The notes: generated by a model not told the origin, from the sequence alone. A DNA stretch of 64,000 bases from Sphingomonas populi (GCF_004208535.1 NZ_SGIS01000015.1:43785-107784), one strand, 5' to 3'. Shown: positions 8,562-17,497, counted from the stretch's first letter. A program made the numbers and translations.

Positions 8562-10592
8562 TCAGGCGAGACCGAGGCCGGTGACGGCCAGGTCGATGAT
8601 CTTGATGCCGATGAACGGGGCGACGAGGCCGCCCAGACCATAGACGGCGAGGTTGCGGGCGAGCAGCGGGCCGGCCCCCATCGGCTTGTACGCCACGCCC
8701 TTCAGCGCGAGCGGCACCAGCAACGGGATGATGAGCGCGTTGAAGATGATCGCCGACAGGATCGCCGATTGCGGCGTCGCCAACCCCATCACGTTGAGCA
8801 CCGCGAGGCCCGGATAGAGCACCACGAACATCGCCGGGATGATCGCGAAATATTTGGCGACATCGTTGGCGACCGAGAAGGTGGTGAGCGCGCCGCGCGT
8901 CATCAGCAATTGCTTGCCGAGACCCACGACCTCGATCAGCTTGGTCGGATCGCTGTCGAGATCGACCATGTTGCCGGCTTCGCGCGCGGCTTGCGTGCCG
9001 GTGTTCATGGCGACGCCGACATCGGCCTGTGCAAGCGCCGGTGCGTCGTTGGTGCCGTCACCGCACATCGCGACGAGGCGGCCACCCTCCTGCTCCTTGC
9101 GGATCAGCGCGAGCTTGTCCTCGGGCGTCGCCTGCGCGAGGAAATCGTCGACCCCCGCCTCGGCGGCGATCGCGGCGGCGGTCAGCGGGTTGTCGCCGGT
9201 GATCATCACCGTGCGGATGCCCATCTGGCGAAGCTCGCCGAAGCGCTCGCGGATGCCGGCCTTGACGACATCCTTGAGGAAGATTGCGCCGAGCAACCGG
9301 CCGTCCTGCGCGACCGCCAGCGGCGTGCCGCCGGCGCGGGCGATCTCGTCGGTGATGCGGCGCAATTCGGTCGCCGCAGCCGTCTCGCCCGCACCCGGAT
9401 TGGCGCGCAGGATCGAATCGACCGCGCCCTTCTGGATCAGCGAGCCCGCGATCTGCACACCGGATATCCGGGTCTGCGCGGTGAACGGGATCACCTCGGC
9501 ACCGGCCGGCAGGGCGGTGGTGGTGACCGCGAATTGCTCGCGCGCCAGCACCACGATCGAACGGCCTTCAGGCGTTTCGTCGGCGAGGCTGGCGAGCAGC
9601 GCGGCTTCGGCGAGGTCGGTCTGGCTCGCGCCGCCGACCGCACGGAATTCCGATGCCTGTCGGTCGCCCACGGTGATCGTGCCGGTCTTGTCGAGCAGCA
9701 GCACGTCGATGTCGCCCGCCGCCTCGACCGCACGGCCCGATTTGGCGAGCACGTTGAAGCGCACCAGCCGGTCCATGCCGGCGATGCCGATCGCCGAGAG
9801 CAACGCCGCGATTGTCGTCGGGATCAGCGTGATGAGCAGCGCGGCAAGCATCGCGACCGGGATGCTACCGCCGGCATAGCTGGCGAAACCGGGGATCGTG
9901 GCGACTGCGATCAGGAAGATGATCGTCAGGCCGACCAGCAGGATCGTCAGCGCGATCTCATTCGGGGTCTTCTGGCGCTCGGCACCCTCGACCAGCGCGA
10001 TCATGCGGTCGAGGAAACCCTGGCCCGGATTGACCGTCACCCGCACCTTGATCCGGTCGGAGAGGACGCGGGTGCCGGCGGTGACGGCTGAGCGGTCGCC
10101 ACCCGCCTCGCGGATCACCGGCGCGCTTTCGCCGGTGATCGCCGCTTCGTTGACCGAGGCGACACCCTCGACGACTTCGCCGTCGGAGGGGATCAATTCG
10201 CCGGTTTCGACCACGACGACGTCGCCGATCCGCAAAGCACTGGCGGCAACGTCCTCGACGCCCGCGCCTTTGACGCGCTTGGCGGTGAGTTCCGCCTTGG
10301 TCGCGCGCAGCGACGCGGCCTGCGCCTTGCCACGGCCCTCGGCGATGGCTTCGGCGAAGGTGCCGAACAGCACCGTCAGCCAGAGCCAGATCACGAGCTG
10401 GAGCTTGAAGCCGATGCCGAGACCGTCATGCCCGACCACGAGGAGCAAGGTCAGCAGCGTGGCGACGATCGCGGTGGTGAACATCACCGGATTGCGGATC
10501 AGCTCCTTGGGGTTGAGTTTGCGGAAGGCGTCACCGATCGCGGGTACGATCAGATCGGCGGTGAACAGAGATTTCGCAGGTGTGCGTGCCAT
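8562..10592 (-). CDS. kdpB: KdpB, P-type ATPase catalytic subunit
   Basis: 676-residue class IA P-type ATPase, the phosphorylated subunit of the KdpFABC potassium pump. Key motifs are all present: TGES in the actuator domain, the phosphorylation site DKTGT (Asp near residue 301), [10 protein letters not shown], and the hinge [16 protein letters not shown]. Six to seven membrane helices are visible. The ATG at 10592 lies 15 bases after the kdpA stop behind a GGGGGC ribosome site. No motif residue is missing, so the enzyme should be active. Confidence 0.97.
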   Translation of the reverse strand: MARTPAKSLFTADLIVPAIGDAFRKLNPKELIRNPVMFTTAIVATLLTLLLVVGHDGLGIGFKLQLVIWLWLTVLFGTFAEAIAEGRGKAQAASLRATKAELTAKRVKGAGVEDVAASALRIGDVVVVETGELIPSDGEVVEGVASVNEAAITGESAPVIREAGGDRSAVTAGTRVLSDRIKVRVTVNPGQGFLDRMIALVEGAERQKTPNEIALTILLVGLTIIFLIAVATIPGFASYAGGSIPVAMLAALLITLIPTTIAALLSAIGIAGMDRLVRFNVLAKSGRAVEAAGDIDVLLLDKTGTITVGDRQASEFRAVGGASQTDLAEAALLASLADETPEGRSIVVLAREQFAVTTTALPAGAEVIPFTAQTRISGVQIAGSLIQKGAVDSILRANPGAGETAAATELRRITDEIARAGGTPLAVAQDGRLLGAIFLKDVVKAGIRERFGELRQMGIRTVMITGDNPLTAAAIAAEAGVDDFLAQATPEDKLALIRKEQEGGRLVAMCGDGTNDAPALAQADVGVAMNTGTQAAREAGNMVDLDSDPTKLIEVVGLGKQLLMTRGALTTFSVANDVAKYFAIIPAMFVVLYPGLAVLNVMGLATPQSAILSAIIFNALIIPLLVPLALKGVAYKPMGAGPLLARNLAVYGLGGLVAPFIGIKIIDLAVTGLGLA

Positions 10593-10607
10593 GATGGCGG
10601 CCCCCGA

Positions 10608-12311
10608 TCAGAAGGTTTTGCCGGCGATCATCGCGAGATGATCGGCGATGGGACCGAGCGCGAGGCTTGGCAGGAAGGTCAGGCCGCCCAGGATCATGAT
10701 GATGCCGACGAGCAGACCGACCCACAAAGCGCCCGTGGTCGGGAACGAGCCGGCCGAGGCCGGCGTGTATTTCTTGGCGGCGAGGCTGCCGGCGATGGCG
10801 AGCATCGGCACGATCACGAAGAACCGCCCCAACCACATCGCGACGCCGAGCATGCCGTTGTAATAGGGCGTGTTCGCGGTGATGCCGGCGAAGGCCGAGC
10901 CGTTGTTGCCGACCGCGCTGGTGAAGGCGTAGAGGATTTCGCCAAAGCCATGCGGCCCCTTGTTGAGCGGCCCGGCAAGGCCATCGGCGACCACCGACGA
11001 GATCGCCGTCATGCCGAGAATGACGAGCGGTAGGATCGCGATCGCCAGCACCGCCAGTTTCACTTCGCGCGCCTCGATCTTCTTGCCGACATATTCGGGC
11101 GTGCGGCCAACCATCAGCCCGGCGACGAACACCGCCAGGATCGCGAACAGCAGGAAGCCGTAGATGCCTGCGCCGACGCCGCCGACAACGACCTCGCCCA
11201 ACTGGATGTTGAACAGCGGGATCATCCCGCCGAGCGCGGTGAAGCTGTCATGCATCGCGTTGACCGCGCCGCATGATGCCGCCGTGGTGACGACCGCGAA
11301 CAGCGAGGAGGCGACGATGCCGAAGCGCACCTCCTTGCCCTCCATATTGCCCCCGGCGACGCCGAGATGGTGGAGGATCGGGTTGCCGGCGGCTTCCTGC
11401 CAATAGGCGACGGTGGTGCCGGCGAGGAACAGGATCACCATCGCCGACAGGATCGCCCAGCCCTGCTTGGTGTTGCCGACCGCCTTGCCGAACGTCCACG
11501 TCAGCCCGAAGCCGATCACGAAGATCGACAGCATCTGGACGAGGTTGGTGAGCGCGGTCGGGTTTTCGAACGGATGCGCGCTATTGGCGTTGAAGAAGCC
11601 ACCGCCATTGGTGCCGAGCATCTTGATTGCTTCCTGGCTCGCCACCGGGCCGATCGCGAGCGTCTGCTTGACGCCTTCCAGCGTCGCCACATCGACCGAT
11701 CCGGCGAGCGTCTGCGGTACGCCGCTGGCGATCAGGAACAGCGCGTAGACGATCGAGAGCGGCAGCAGCAGGTACAGCGTTACGCGCGTGCAATCCGCCC
11801 AGAAATTGCCGACCGTCTTCGCCTCCCGCCGCGCGAACCCGCGAAACAGCGCGAAGGCGAGCGCGATACCGGTCGCCGCCGACATGAAGTTGTGGATCGT
11901 CAGCCCGAGCATCTGCGACAGGTTCGACATGGTCGATTCGCCGGAATAGCTCTGCCAGTTGGTGTTGGTGGTGAAGCTGATCGCGGTGTTGGCGGCGAGA
12001 TGCTCGCTGGTGCCCGCGAAGCCGAGCGGGTTGCCGGGCAGCACGCCCTGCAACCGCAGGATCGCATAGGTGAAGAACATCAGCACCGCGTTGAACAGCA
12101 GCATGTGGACGGCATAGCGCCGCCAGCCCTGCTCCTGCGTCGGGTCGATCCCGGCGAGGCGGTAGAAGCCGCGCTCGACGGGTCCGAACACGGTGTGGAG
12201 CGGCGTGCGCCGTCCCTCGTAGAGCGCGTGCAGCCACAACCCCATCGGCTTGGTAAGCGCGAGGAGGATGCCGACGAACGCGGCGATGAGAATCCAGCCC
12301 TGGATGGTCAT
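10608..12311 (-). CDS. kdpA: KdpA, potassium channel-like subunit
   Basis: 567-residue membrane protein of the KdpFABC complex that takes up K+ with high affinity. It begins with the typical [19 protein letters not shown] and carries four degenerate pore repeats, visible at [40 protein letters not shown] and [13 protein letters not shown]. coli KdpA is ~557 residues, so the length is normal. The start follows kdpF after 13 bases with an AGGGAG ribosome site. Confidence 0.97.
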   Translation of the reverse strand: MTIQGWILIAAFVGILLALTKPMGLWLHALYEGRRTPLHTVFGPVERGFYRLAGIDPTQEQGWRRYAVHMLLFNAVLMFFTYAILRLQGVLPGNPLGFAGTSEHLAANTAISFTTNTNWQSYSGESTMSNLSQMLGLTIHNFMSAATGIALAFALFRGFARREAKTVGNFWADCTRVTLYLLLPLSIVYALFLIASGVPQTLAGSVDVATLEGVKQTLAIGPVASQEAIKMLGTNGGGFFNANSAHPFENPTALTNLVQMLSIFVIGFGLTWTFGKAVGNTKQGWAILSAMVILFLAGTTVAYWQEAAGNPILHHLGVAGGNMEGKEVRFGIVASSLFAVVTTAASCGAVNAMHDSFTALGGMIPLFNIQLGEVVVGGVGAGIYGFLLFAILAVFVAGLMVGRTPEYVGKKIEAREVKLAVLAIAILPLVILGMTAISSVVADGLAGPLNKGPHGFGEILYAFTSAVGNNGSAFAGITANTPYYNGMLGVAMWLGRFFVIVPMLAIAGSLAAKKYTPASAGSFPTTGALWVGLLVGIIMILGGLTFLPSLALGPIADHLAMIAGKTF

Positions 12312-12324
12312 GGATGTGCTCCCT

Positions 12325-12414
12325 TCAGAAGCGTTCGGGCCGGACGAGCACGGCCACGAGATAGAAAAGCAGACCGATGGTGGTCAGCGCGGCGAGCCAG
12401 AGGTCGAGCGTCAT
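12325..12414 (-). CDS. kdpF: KdpF, small membrane subunit of the potassium pump
   Basis: 29-residue single-span protein, starting [20 protein letters not shown] and ending VRPERF, the standard KdpF pattern of one helix followed by VRPE/ERF. KdpF stabilises the KdpABC complex and binds alongside KdpA. Its ATG at 12414 comes seven bases after the stop of the upstream micro-gene, and its ribosome site (GAGGCGG) overlaps that stop, which suggests coupled translation. It precedes kdpA with 13 bases between. Confidence 0.92.
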   Translation of the reverse strand: MTLDLWLAALTTIGLLFYLVAVLVRPERF

Positions 12415-12421
12415 CGCCGCC

Positions 12422-12505
12422 TCACGCATTGTCGCAGAGGCGGACATAGGCGAGCGTCGCCGCCACCAGCCCGGCCATCACTGCGATCCAGAGCAGATCC
12501 TGCAT
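12422..12505 (-). CDS. 27-residue membrane peptide leading the kdp operon
   Basis: A short frame reads MQDLLWIAVMAGLVAATLAY followed by VRLCDNA and a stop. It has one hydrophobic helix and a charged, Cys-containing tail, an ATG at 12505 and a strong AAAGGAA ribosome site eight bases upstream. Spacing and orientation make it the first gene of kdpFABCDE. Similar tiny ORFs are, from memory, found ahead of kdpF in other alphaproteobacteria, usually unannotated or vaguely named. Function is unknown. By analogy with KdpF it may be an accessory subunit or regulator of the pump. Alternatively its translation may only serve to couple into kdpF. Confidence 0.7.
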   Translation of the reverse strand: MQDLLWIAVMAGLVAATLAYVRLCDNA

Positions 12506-13067
12506 GCGATATTCCTTTCGAGATGCGAATGCGCGCATCGCGAAGCACGGCCCCACGCCGCACGTCGCGGTCGCGCGGGGTTCAGGCGGAGCGGACCGCC
12601 GGGAGGGTTATGGCGCAAAGCGGATTAGCGGCAGCGGCGTGGGCCGGCCGTACAATGGCACCTGTCATGATCGTCCTCGATCACGATGCGCCGCGCCCGA
12701 CATCCGGCCGCGAACCCTCGTGAGGACGCCTAATTAGGCTCGACTCGCATAGGGATTCGAGATCGATTCCCGGAGGAACGCATAGGTTTTACATAGTATT
12801 TGCGCTGGGAGACGCGCTCACGGCGCGGGGTGGCGCGCGCCTCGCTCCTTCCCCGTTCGTCCCGAGCGAAGTCGAGGGACAAGCCCGGAGCGCAGGTGTC
12901 TCGACTTCGCTCGACACGAACGGATGGGGAGGAGCGTATGAATCCGCCCGCCCGCCCGCCCGTGCCGAGCGCAATCGGAGCAACGTGTCTGGTTTGGCAA
13001 CAGCGCTCAGCGGTGTCGCGACGTTGAGAAGGCGAGACGGCCAAAAGCCACCCCACCCGAAATCACC
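12506..13067. other. Intergenic region between kdp and nrdB: no gene seen
   Basis: No convincing coding sequence is present. The part next to the kdp micro-gene must hold the kdp promoter and KdpE site, but I cannot pick an operator with confidence. It contains a 12-base palindrome GCCTAATTAGGC at 12728-12739 and a hairpin-forming GATGCG/CGCATC pair near 12520-12538. Between 12853 and 12923 lies a palindromic element of the CGAGCGAAGTCGAG family (listed separately). The remainder to the nrdB stop at 13068 is unremarkable. Confidence 0.6.
12853..12923. repeat. Palindromic element, family A (CGAGCGAAGTCGAG)
   Basis: Two arms face each other: CCGTTCGTCCCGAGCGAAGT at the left and a near-complement ending CGCTCGACACGAACGG at the right, separated by about 15 bases. 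The left arm carries CCC where the right has the complement of CAC, so pairing is imperfect but extensive. Further copies lie at 63821-63892 (both arms) and 37314-37350 (reduced). Such elements are, from memory, abundant between genes in sphingomonads. Here it lies downstream of nrdB and upstream of kdp. Confidence 0.75.
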
Positions 13068-14126
13068 TCACTCCGCAGCCACGCCCGCGCGCGAGAACAT
13101 GTCCCCGCCCTGCTCGCCGGCATCCTCGTTCGCGGCCGGGCCGGCCTTGGCTTTCTTGCGCGTGTCGAACGAATCCCACACCTCGTTCCAGTTGCCGCGC
13201 GTCGCCGCCTTCGAATATTCGGTCGCGCGCTGTTCGAAGAAATTGGCGTGCTCGACGCCGTTGAGCAACGGCGCCAGCCAGGGCAGGGGATGTTCGTCGA
13301 TCATGTAGATCGGCTTCATGCCGAGCTGCCCCAGCCGCCAGTCGGCGATGTAGCGGATGTACTTCTTGATCTCCTTGGGGGTCATGCCGTTGACCGGCCC
13401 CATCTCGAACGCGAGATCGATGAAATTGTCCTCGAGATGCACCGTCGTCTGGCACATGTCGCGAATGTCGGACTTGACCGACTTGGTGAAACAGTCGCGC
13501 TCGCGCACGAAGGTGTGGAACAGCTTGACGATGCCCTCGCAATGCAGGCTCTCGTCGCGGATCGACCAGGTGACGATCTGCCCCATGCCCTTCATCTTGT
13601 TGAAGCGCGGGAAGTTCATCAGCATCGCGAAGCTCGCGAACAACTGAAGCCCCTCGGTGAAGCCGCCGAACATCGCCAGCGTCTTGGCGATATCCTCGTC
13701 ATTGTCGACACCGAAGGTCTGCAGGTAATCGTGCTTGTCCTTCATCTCGCTATATTCGAGGAAGGCGCCGTACTCGCTCTCGGGCATGCCAATTGTGTCG
13801 AGCAAATGGCTGTACGCGGCGATATGCACCGTCTCCATGTTGGAGAAGGCGGCGAGCATCATCTTGATCTCGGTCGGCTTGAAGATGCGGCCGTATTTCT
13901 CGTGGTAGCAATCCTGCACCTCGACATCGGCCTGCGTGAAGAAACGGAAGATCTGCGTGAGCAAATTGCGCTCGTGATCGCTGAGCTTCTGCGCCCAGTC
14001 CCGGCAATCCTCGCCGAGCGGCACTTCCTCCGGCATCCAGTGGATCTGCTGCTGACGCTTCCAGAAATCGAACGCCCACGGGTATTCGAACGGTTTGTAC
14101 TGCTTGCGGGCTTCGAGGAGGGACAT
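13068..14126 (-). CDS. nrdB: Ribonucleotide reductase class I, beta subunit
   Basis: 352-residue radical-generating subunit that makes dNTP synthesis possible with NrdA. Metal-site motifs are visible: QADVEVQDCYHEKYGRIF, then ETVHIAAYSHLL, which holds the His ligand and the radical Tyr candidate, and WSIRDESLHCEG. The N-terminus starts directly with SLLEARKQYKPFEYPWAFDF and has no ATP-cone. The ATG at 14126 has an AAAGGCG ribosome site. nrdA is on the same strand but about 1.4 kb upstream, with four small genes and repeat arrays between them, unlike the tight nrdAB operon of many bacteria. Confidence 0.95.
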   Translation of the reverse strand: MSLLEARKQYKPFEYPWAFDFWKRQQQIHWMPEEVPLGEDCRDWAQKLSDHERNLLTQIFRFFTQADVEVQDCYHEKYGRIFKPTEIKMMLAAFSNMETVHIAAYSHLLDTIGMPESEYGAFLEYSEMKDKHDYLQTFGVDNDEDIAKTLAMFGGFTEGLQLFASFAMLMNFPRFNKMKGMGQIVTWSIRDESLHCEGIVKLFHTFVRERDCFTKSVKSDIRDMCQTTVHLEDNFIDLAFEMGPVNGMTPKEIKKYIRYIADWRLGQLGMKPIYMIDEHPLPWLAPLLNGVEHANFFEQRATEYSKAATRGNWNEVWDSFDTRKKAKAGPAANEDAGEQGGDMFSRAGVAAE

Positions 14127-14182
14127 GGGGTACGCCTTTCGAGTCTTAAATCAGAAATTGGAAGAAACTGTCGCGGGGTTGC

Positions 14183-14377
14183 TCACGCCGTCACCCACGC
14201 CATCGTCGCGAAGCCGGCGAGGAACAGCGCCGCCGCCGCCAGCATCGCACCGCCGATGCGCTGGCGGTAGGTCGCCGCCGCGTCCGCCGCCCGGCCCGAG
14301 CGCGAGACCAGCGCCACGCCGCACACGAACGCACCGCCCGCGCACGCGTCGATCGCGATCAGCGCGCGTGGGATCAC
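14183..14377 (-). CDS. Small two-helix membrane protein, unknown function
   Basis: 64 residues with two hydrophobic stretches (ALIAIDACAGGAFVCGVALV and GAMLAAAALFLAGFATMAWV) joined by a short charged loop. It starts at GTG 14377 and shares GTGA with the stop of the lipoprotein-like gene upstream, so the two are likely co-translated. I do not recognise the family. The frame is short and could be over-called, but the overlap and two clean helices support it. Confidence 0.6.
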   Translation of the reverse strand: MIPRALIAIDACAGGAFVCGVALVSRSGRAADAAATYRQRIGGAMLAAAALFLAGFATMAWVTA

Positions 14378-14673
14378 CGCCGCACCGTCCGCGTGACATA
14401 GACGGTGCGCGTGCGGTGCGAGCCGACGCCGAGGAACACGATGCCGATGAAATAGCCGAAATCATACCAGCCGCCCTGGTTCGGCACGGCATAGACCGCC
14501 ACCTCCTGCACGAACAGCGACAGCACCCACGCCACCGGGAAGATGAAGCCATGCCACACCCCGAGCAGGAAGCCCGGCGTATCGGCGCCATGTTGCACCG
14601 AACTCGCGACGCGGTGCGCGCAGGCGGCGAGCGCGAGCGTCAGCGCCAGCAGTGGAATCAGGCGGTGTTTCAT
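14374..14673 (-). CDS. Small membrane lipoprotein-like protein, unknown function
   Basis: 99 residues. The N-terminus MKHRLIPLLALTLALAACAH looks like a lipoprotein signal with lipobox LAAC. Two membrane segments follow, with the pattern GFLLGVWHGFIFPVAWVLSLF, YAVPNQGGWYDFGYFIGI. This WHGF/GGWYDFGF pattern is recognisable from many bacterial small proteins of unknown function. Start at 14673 is chosen because AGGGAGC sits just before it; a longer frame to 14706 lacks a signal. It is followed without gap by the two-helix protein. It lies between nrdA and nrdB on the same strand. Confidence 0.7.
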   Translation of the reverse strand: MKHRLIPLLALTLALAACAHRVASSVQHGADTPGFLLGVWHGFIFPVAWVLSLFVQEVAVYAVPNQGGWYDFGYFIGIVFLGVGSHRTRTVYVTRTVRR

Positions 14674-14747
14674 CTTGCTCCCTCGCTTGCATCGTTTCGG
14701 GCGCATATGCGTTCAGTCCCGGCAACCACAACGCAGGAGCATTCCAC

Positions 14748-14990
14748 ATGGCCGACACCAGCGCGATCAAAGAGCATATGGAAGTCATCGGCGCCGACGG
14801 CGTCCATGTCGGCACCGTCGACCATCTCGATGGCGACCGTATCAAGCTGACCAAGAAGGACAGCGGGCAAGGCAGCCATGAAGGGCACCACCATTACATC
14901 TCGCTCGGCCTCGTCGCCGACGTCGAAGGCGACAAGGTCCGCCTGAGCGCCAACGCCGACGTCGCTGTGACGTTCGAAGAGGAAGCCTAA
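14748..14990 (+). CDS. DUF2171 family protein
   Basis: 80-residue acidic soluble protein with the pattern IKEHMEVIGADGVHVGTVD followed by DGDRIKLTKKDSG and HHHYISLGLVADVEGDKVRL. This fits DUF2171, a PRC-barrel-like small domain of unknown role often seen in sphingomonads and other alphaproteobacteria. The ATG at 14748 has an AGGAG ribosome site ten bases upstream. It is transcribed divergently from the lipoprotein-like gene. Its stop at 14990 is followed within 13 bases by a repeat hairpin that may act as a terminator. Confidence 0.8.
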   Translation: MADTSAIKEHMEVIGADGVHVGTVDHLDGDRIKLTKKDSGQGSHEGHHHYISLGLVADVEGDKVRLSANADVAVTFEEEA

Positions 14991-15002
14991 GCCTTCTTTC
15001 TT

Positions 15003-15139
15003 CCCTCTCCCCTTGTGGGAGAGGGAGGGAGCCGCAAAGCGGCGGAAGGGTGAGGGGGCCGAGGCGAAGTTACGCTGCATCATTCCCCCTCATCCGGCCC
15101 TTCGGGCCACCTTCTCCCACAAGGGGAGAAGGAAGGTTG
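15003..15139. repeat. Family F palindromic elements, inverted pair
   Basis: Two related elements lie head to head. The left one (15003-15056) opens with the hairpin CCCTCTCCC-CTTGT-GGGAGAGGG. The right one (about 15084-15139) is the same motif in reverse, ending CTTCTCCCACAAGGGGAGAAGG. Between them are the last codons of the DUF559 gene, whose C-terminal residues (PSPLVGEGG...RMRGN) are the translation of the right element. Related elements occur at 15490-15550, inside ileS and inside rnr. Confidence 0.8.
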
Positions 15140-15477
15140 TCAGCGATCACCGCTATGACGCCTTCGATATTCGTCAGCACATCATTGTTCCAGAAGCGGA
15201 TCACGCGATAGCCTTCACCTTCGATGAAGCGCGTGCGTTTCTCGTCCTTCGCGGCATCGTCGGCATGCTGGCCGCCATCGATCTCGATGACCAGCCGCGC
15301 CTGATGCGAGCAGAAGTCTGCGTGATAAACGCCAAGTGACACCTGAAACCGGAATTTCGCCTCGGGAAAGGCGTCCCGTAAGGCGCGGCGGACATGCTTC
15401 TCGGCTTCGGTCGCATCACGGCGCAATTGGCGCGATCGATTCGTGGTCGAAGCGGGCAGCAGTTGGCGCTTGGTCAA
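15070..15477 (-). CDS. DUF559 (Vsr/MTH-type fold) endonuclease-like protein bracketed by repeats
   Basis: About 135 residues. The core has the DUF559 pattern of Vsr-like nucleases: SRQLRRDATEAEKHVRRALR, KFRFQVSLGVYHADFCSH, then RLVIEIDGGQHADD, holding the predicted catalytic D/E residues, and RVIRFWNNDVLTN. The frame is open to a GTG at 15573, two bases short of the nrdA stop, but those 32 extra residues (NPSPLVGEGAARTKRGRVRG) are translated repeat sequence, so I favour the TTG at 15477. The C-terminus is also repeat-encoded. The gene thus sits inside a cassette of family F repeats inserted between nrdA and nrdB. Substrate unknown; a DNA nicking or cleavage role is inferred from fold only. 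Confidence 0.75.
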   Translation of the reverse strand: MTKRQLLPASTTNRSRQLRRDATEAEKHVRRALRDAFPEAKFRFQVSLGVYHADFCSHQARLVIEIDGGQHADDAAKDEKRTRFIEGEGYRVIRFWNNDVLTNIEGVIAVIADNLPSPLVGEGGPKGRMRGNDAA

Positions 15478-15489
15478 GCCGTCCGCATT

Positions 15490-15550
15490 GCCCCTCACTC
15501 TCCCGCGCTTGGTGCGAGCCGCTCCCTCTCCCACAAGTGGAGAGGGGTTT
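15490..15550. repeat. Family F palindromic element at the 5' side of the DUF559 gene
   Basis: Contains CTCCCTCTCCCACAAGTGGA and CCTCACTCTCCCGCGC, matching the right-hand element at 15084-15139 in orientation. It overlaps the upstream part of the DUF559 frame and reaches to within 25 bases of the nrdA stop codon. Confidence 0.75.
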
Positions 15551-15574
15551 GAAAGGCGACCTACCTCAGCCACC

Positions 15575-17497
15575 TCACTGGCACGCCAGGCATTCGTCGT
15601 AATCCGTGCTCTCGCCCAGCTCGAACTTCGGCGCGTCGATCGTGTTGTCGGCTTCCACGCCGCCCGCGAAGCCGGCGCGCTGCACCGATTTCGAGCGCAG
15701 GTAATACAGCGACTTGATGCCCAACTCCCATGCGCGGAAGTGCAGCATCAGCAGATCCCATTTCTCGACATCGGCGGGAATGAACAGGTTGAGCGAGGTC
15801 GACTGGTCGATATACGGCGTGCGATCGGCCTGAAGTTCGATCAGCCAGCGCTGGTCGATCTCGAAGCTGGTCTTGTAGCAATCCTTTTCCTCGGTGGAGA
15901 GGAAGTCGAGATGCTGCACCGATCCGCCGCGCTCGAGGATCGAGTTCCACACCGCTTCGGCATTCTTCGATTTGTCGATCAGCAATTTCTCCAGATACGG
16001 ATTGCGGATCGAGAAGCTGCCCGACAGCGTCTTGTGCGTATAGACGTTGGCCGGGATCGGCTCGATGCACGCGCTGGTGCCGCCGCAGATGATCGAGATC
16101 GACGCGGTCGGCGCGATCGCCATCTTGCACGAGAAGCGCTCCATCACGCCGCGATCGGCGGCGTCGGGGCAGGGGCCACGCTCAACCGCCAAGTGCATCG
16201 AGGCTTCGTCGACCTGCGCCTTGATGTGCTTGAACATGCGCAGGTTCCACGACTTCGCCATCGCGCCCTCGAAGGCGAGCCCGCGCGCCTGCAGGAACGA
16301 ATGGAACCCCATCACGCCGAGGCCGACCGACCGCTCGCGCATCGCCGAGTATGCGGCGTGCTCCATGCCCGGCTCGGCACGGTCGATGAAATCCTGCAGC
16401 ACATTGTCGAGGAAGCGCATCACGTCCTCGATGAAGCCCTTGGCGTCCTTCCACTGGTCCCACGTCTCGAAATTGAGCGAGGACAGGCAGCATACCGCCG
16501 TGCGATCGTTGCCGAGATGGTCCTTGCCGGTCGGCAGCGTGATCTCGCTGCACAGGTTCGAAGTCGAGACCTTGAGGCCGAGCTCGCGGTGATGCTTCGG
16601 CATGTTCTTGTTCACATGGTCGGCGAAGACGATGTACGGTTCGCCGGTGGCGAGCCGCGTCTCGACGAGCTTCTGGAACAGCGCGCGCGCGTTGACCGTG
16701 CTGCGCACCGATCCGTCCTTGGGGCTGACCAGATCCCAGTCGGCGCCGTCGCGCACCGCCTCCATGAAGGCGTCGGGAATCAGCACGCCGTGGTGCAGGT
16801 TGAGCGCCTTGCGGTTGAAATCGCCCGAGGGTTTGCGGATTTCGAGGAACTCCTCAATCTCGGGATGCGAGACGTCGAGATAGCAGGCCGCCGAGCCGCG
16901 CCGCAGCGACCCTTGCGAAATCGCCAGCGTCAGCGAATCCATCACGCGCACGAACGGGATGATCCCGCTGGTCTTGCCGTTGAGGCCGACCGGCTCGCCG
17001 ATGCCGCGCACATTGCCCCAATAGGTGCCGATGCCGCCGCCGCGCGAGGCGAGCCAGACGTTCTCGTTCCACGTATCGACGATGCCGTTGAGGCTGTCGG
17101 GCACCGAATTGAGGAAGCACGAGATCGGCAGGCCGCGCCCGGTGCCGCCGTTCGACAGCACCGGCGTCGCCGGCATGAACCACAATTGCGAGATGTAGTC
17201 GTACAGCCGCTGCGCGTGGCCGGCATCGTCGGCATAGGCCGAGGCGACGCGCACGAACAGATCCTGGAAGCGCTCGCCCGGCAGCAGATAGCGGTCGGTC
17301 AGCGTCTCCTTGCCGAAATCGGTGAGCAGGGCGTCACGGGAATGATCGACCTCGACCGGATAGAGCTGTGCGCGCACCGCCTTCGAATCGCCGCGTTCAG
17401 CCAGCTTGCGGTCGGCGCCGCTGCTATCGACTTTCGTCGCTTCGATCGTGTCGGTCGCCATCTCTACGCTCACTTCCTGGGTGTCCCTGAAATCCAT
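15575..17497 (-). CDS. nrdA: Ribonucleotide reductase class I, alpha subunit
   Basis: 640-residue catalytic subunit reducing ribonucleoside diphosphates. Core motifs include FMPATPVLSNGGTGRGLPIS-C, the cysteine-loop N-x-C-x-E in TSNLCSEITLP, PTASISIICGGTSACIEP, and a redox CxxC tail ending DECLACQ. The ATG at 17497 gives MDFRDTQEVSVEMATD; the frame extends to 17626 but without a better start. The usual ~90-residue N-terminal ATP-cone that switches E. coli NrdA off with dATP is absent, and the protein is correspondingly about 120 residues shorter. A long leader with hairpins lies upstream. nrdB is on the same strand after the DUF559 cassette. Confidence 0.95.
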   Translation of the reverse strand: MDFRDTQEVSVEMATDTIEATKVDSSGADRKLAERGDSKAVRAQLYPVEVDHSRDALLTDFGKETLTDRYLLPGERFQDLFVRVASAYADDAGHAQRLYDYISQLWFMPATPVLSNGGTGRGLPISCFLNSVPDSLNGIVDTWNENVWLASRGGGIGTYWGNVRGIGEPVGLNGKTSGIIPFVRVMDSLTLAISQGSLRRGSAACYLDVSHPEIEEFLEIRKPSGDFNRKALNLHHGVLIPDAFMEAVRDGADWDLVSPKDGSVRSTVNARALFQKLVETRLATGEPYIVFADHVNKNMPKHHRELGLKVSTSNLCSEITLPTGKDHLGNDRTAVCCLSSLNFETWDQWKDAKGFIEDVMRFLDNVLQDFIDRAEPGMEHAAYSAMRERSVGLGVMGFHSFLQARGLAFEGAMAKSWNLRMFKHIKAQVDEASMHLAVERGPCPDAADRGVMERFSCKMAIAPTASISIICGGTSACIEPIPANVYTHKTLSGSFSIRNPYLEKLLIDKSKNAEAVWNSILERGGSVQHLDFLSTEEKDCYKTSFEIDQRWLIELQADRTPYIDQSTSLNLFIPADVEKWDLLMLHFRAWELGIKSLYYLRSKSVQRAGFAGGVEADNTIDAPKFELGESTDYDECLACQ

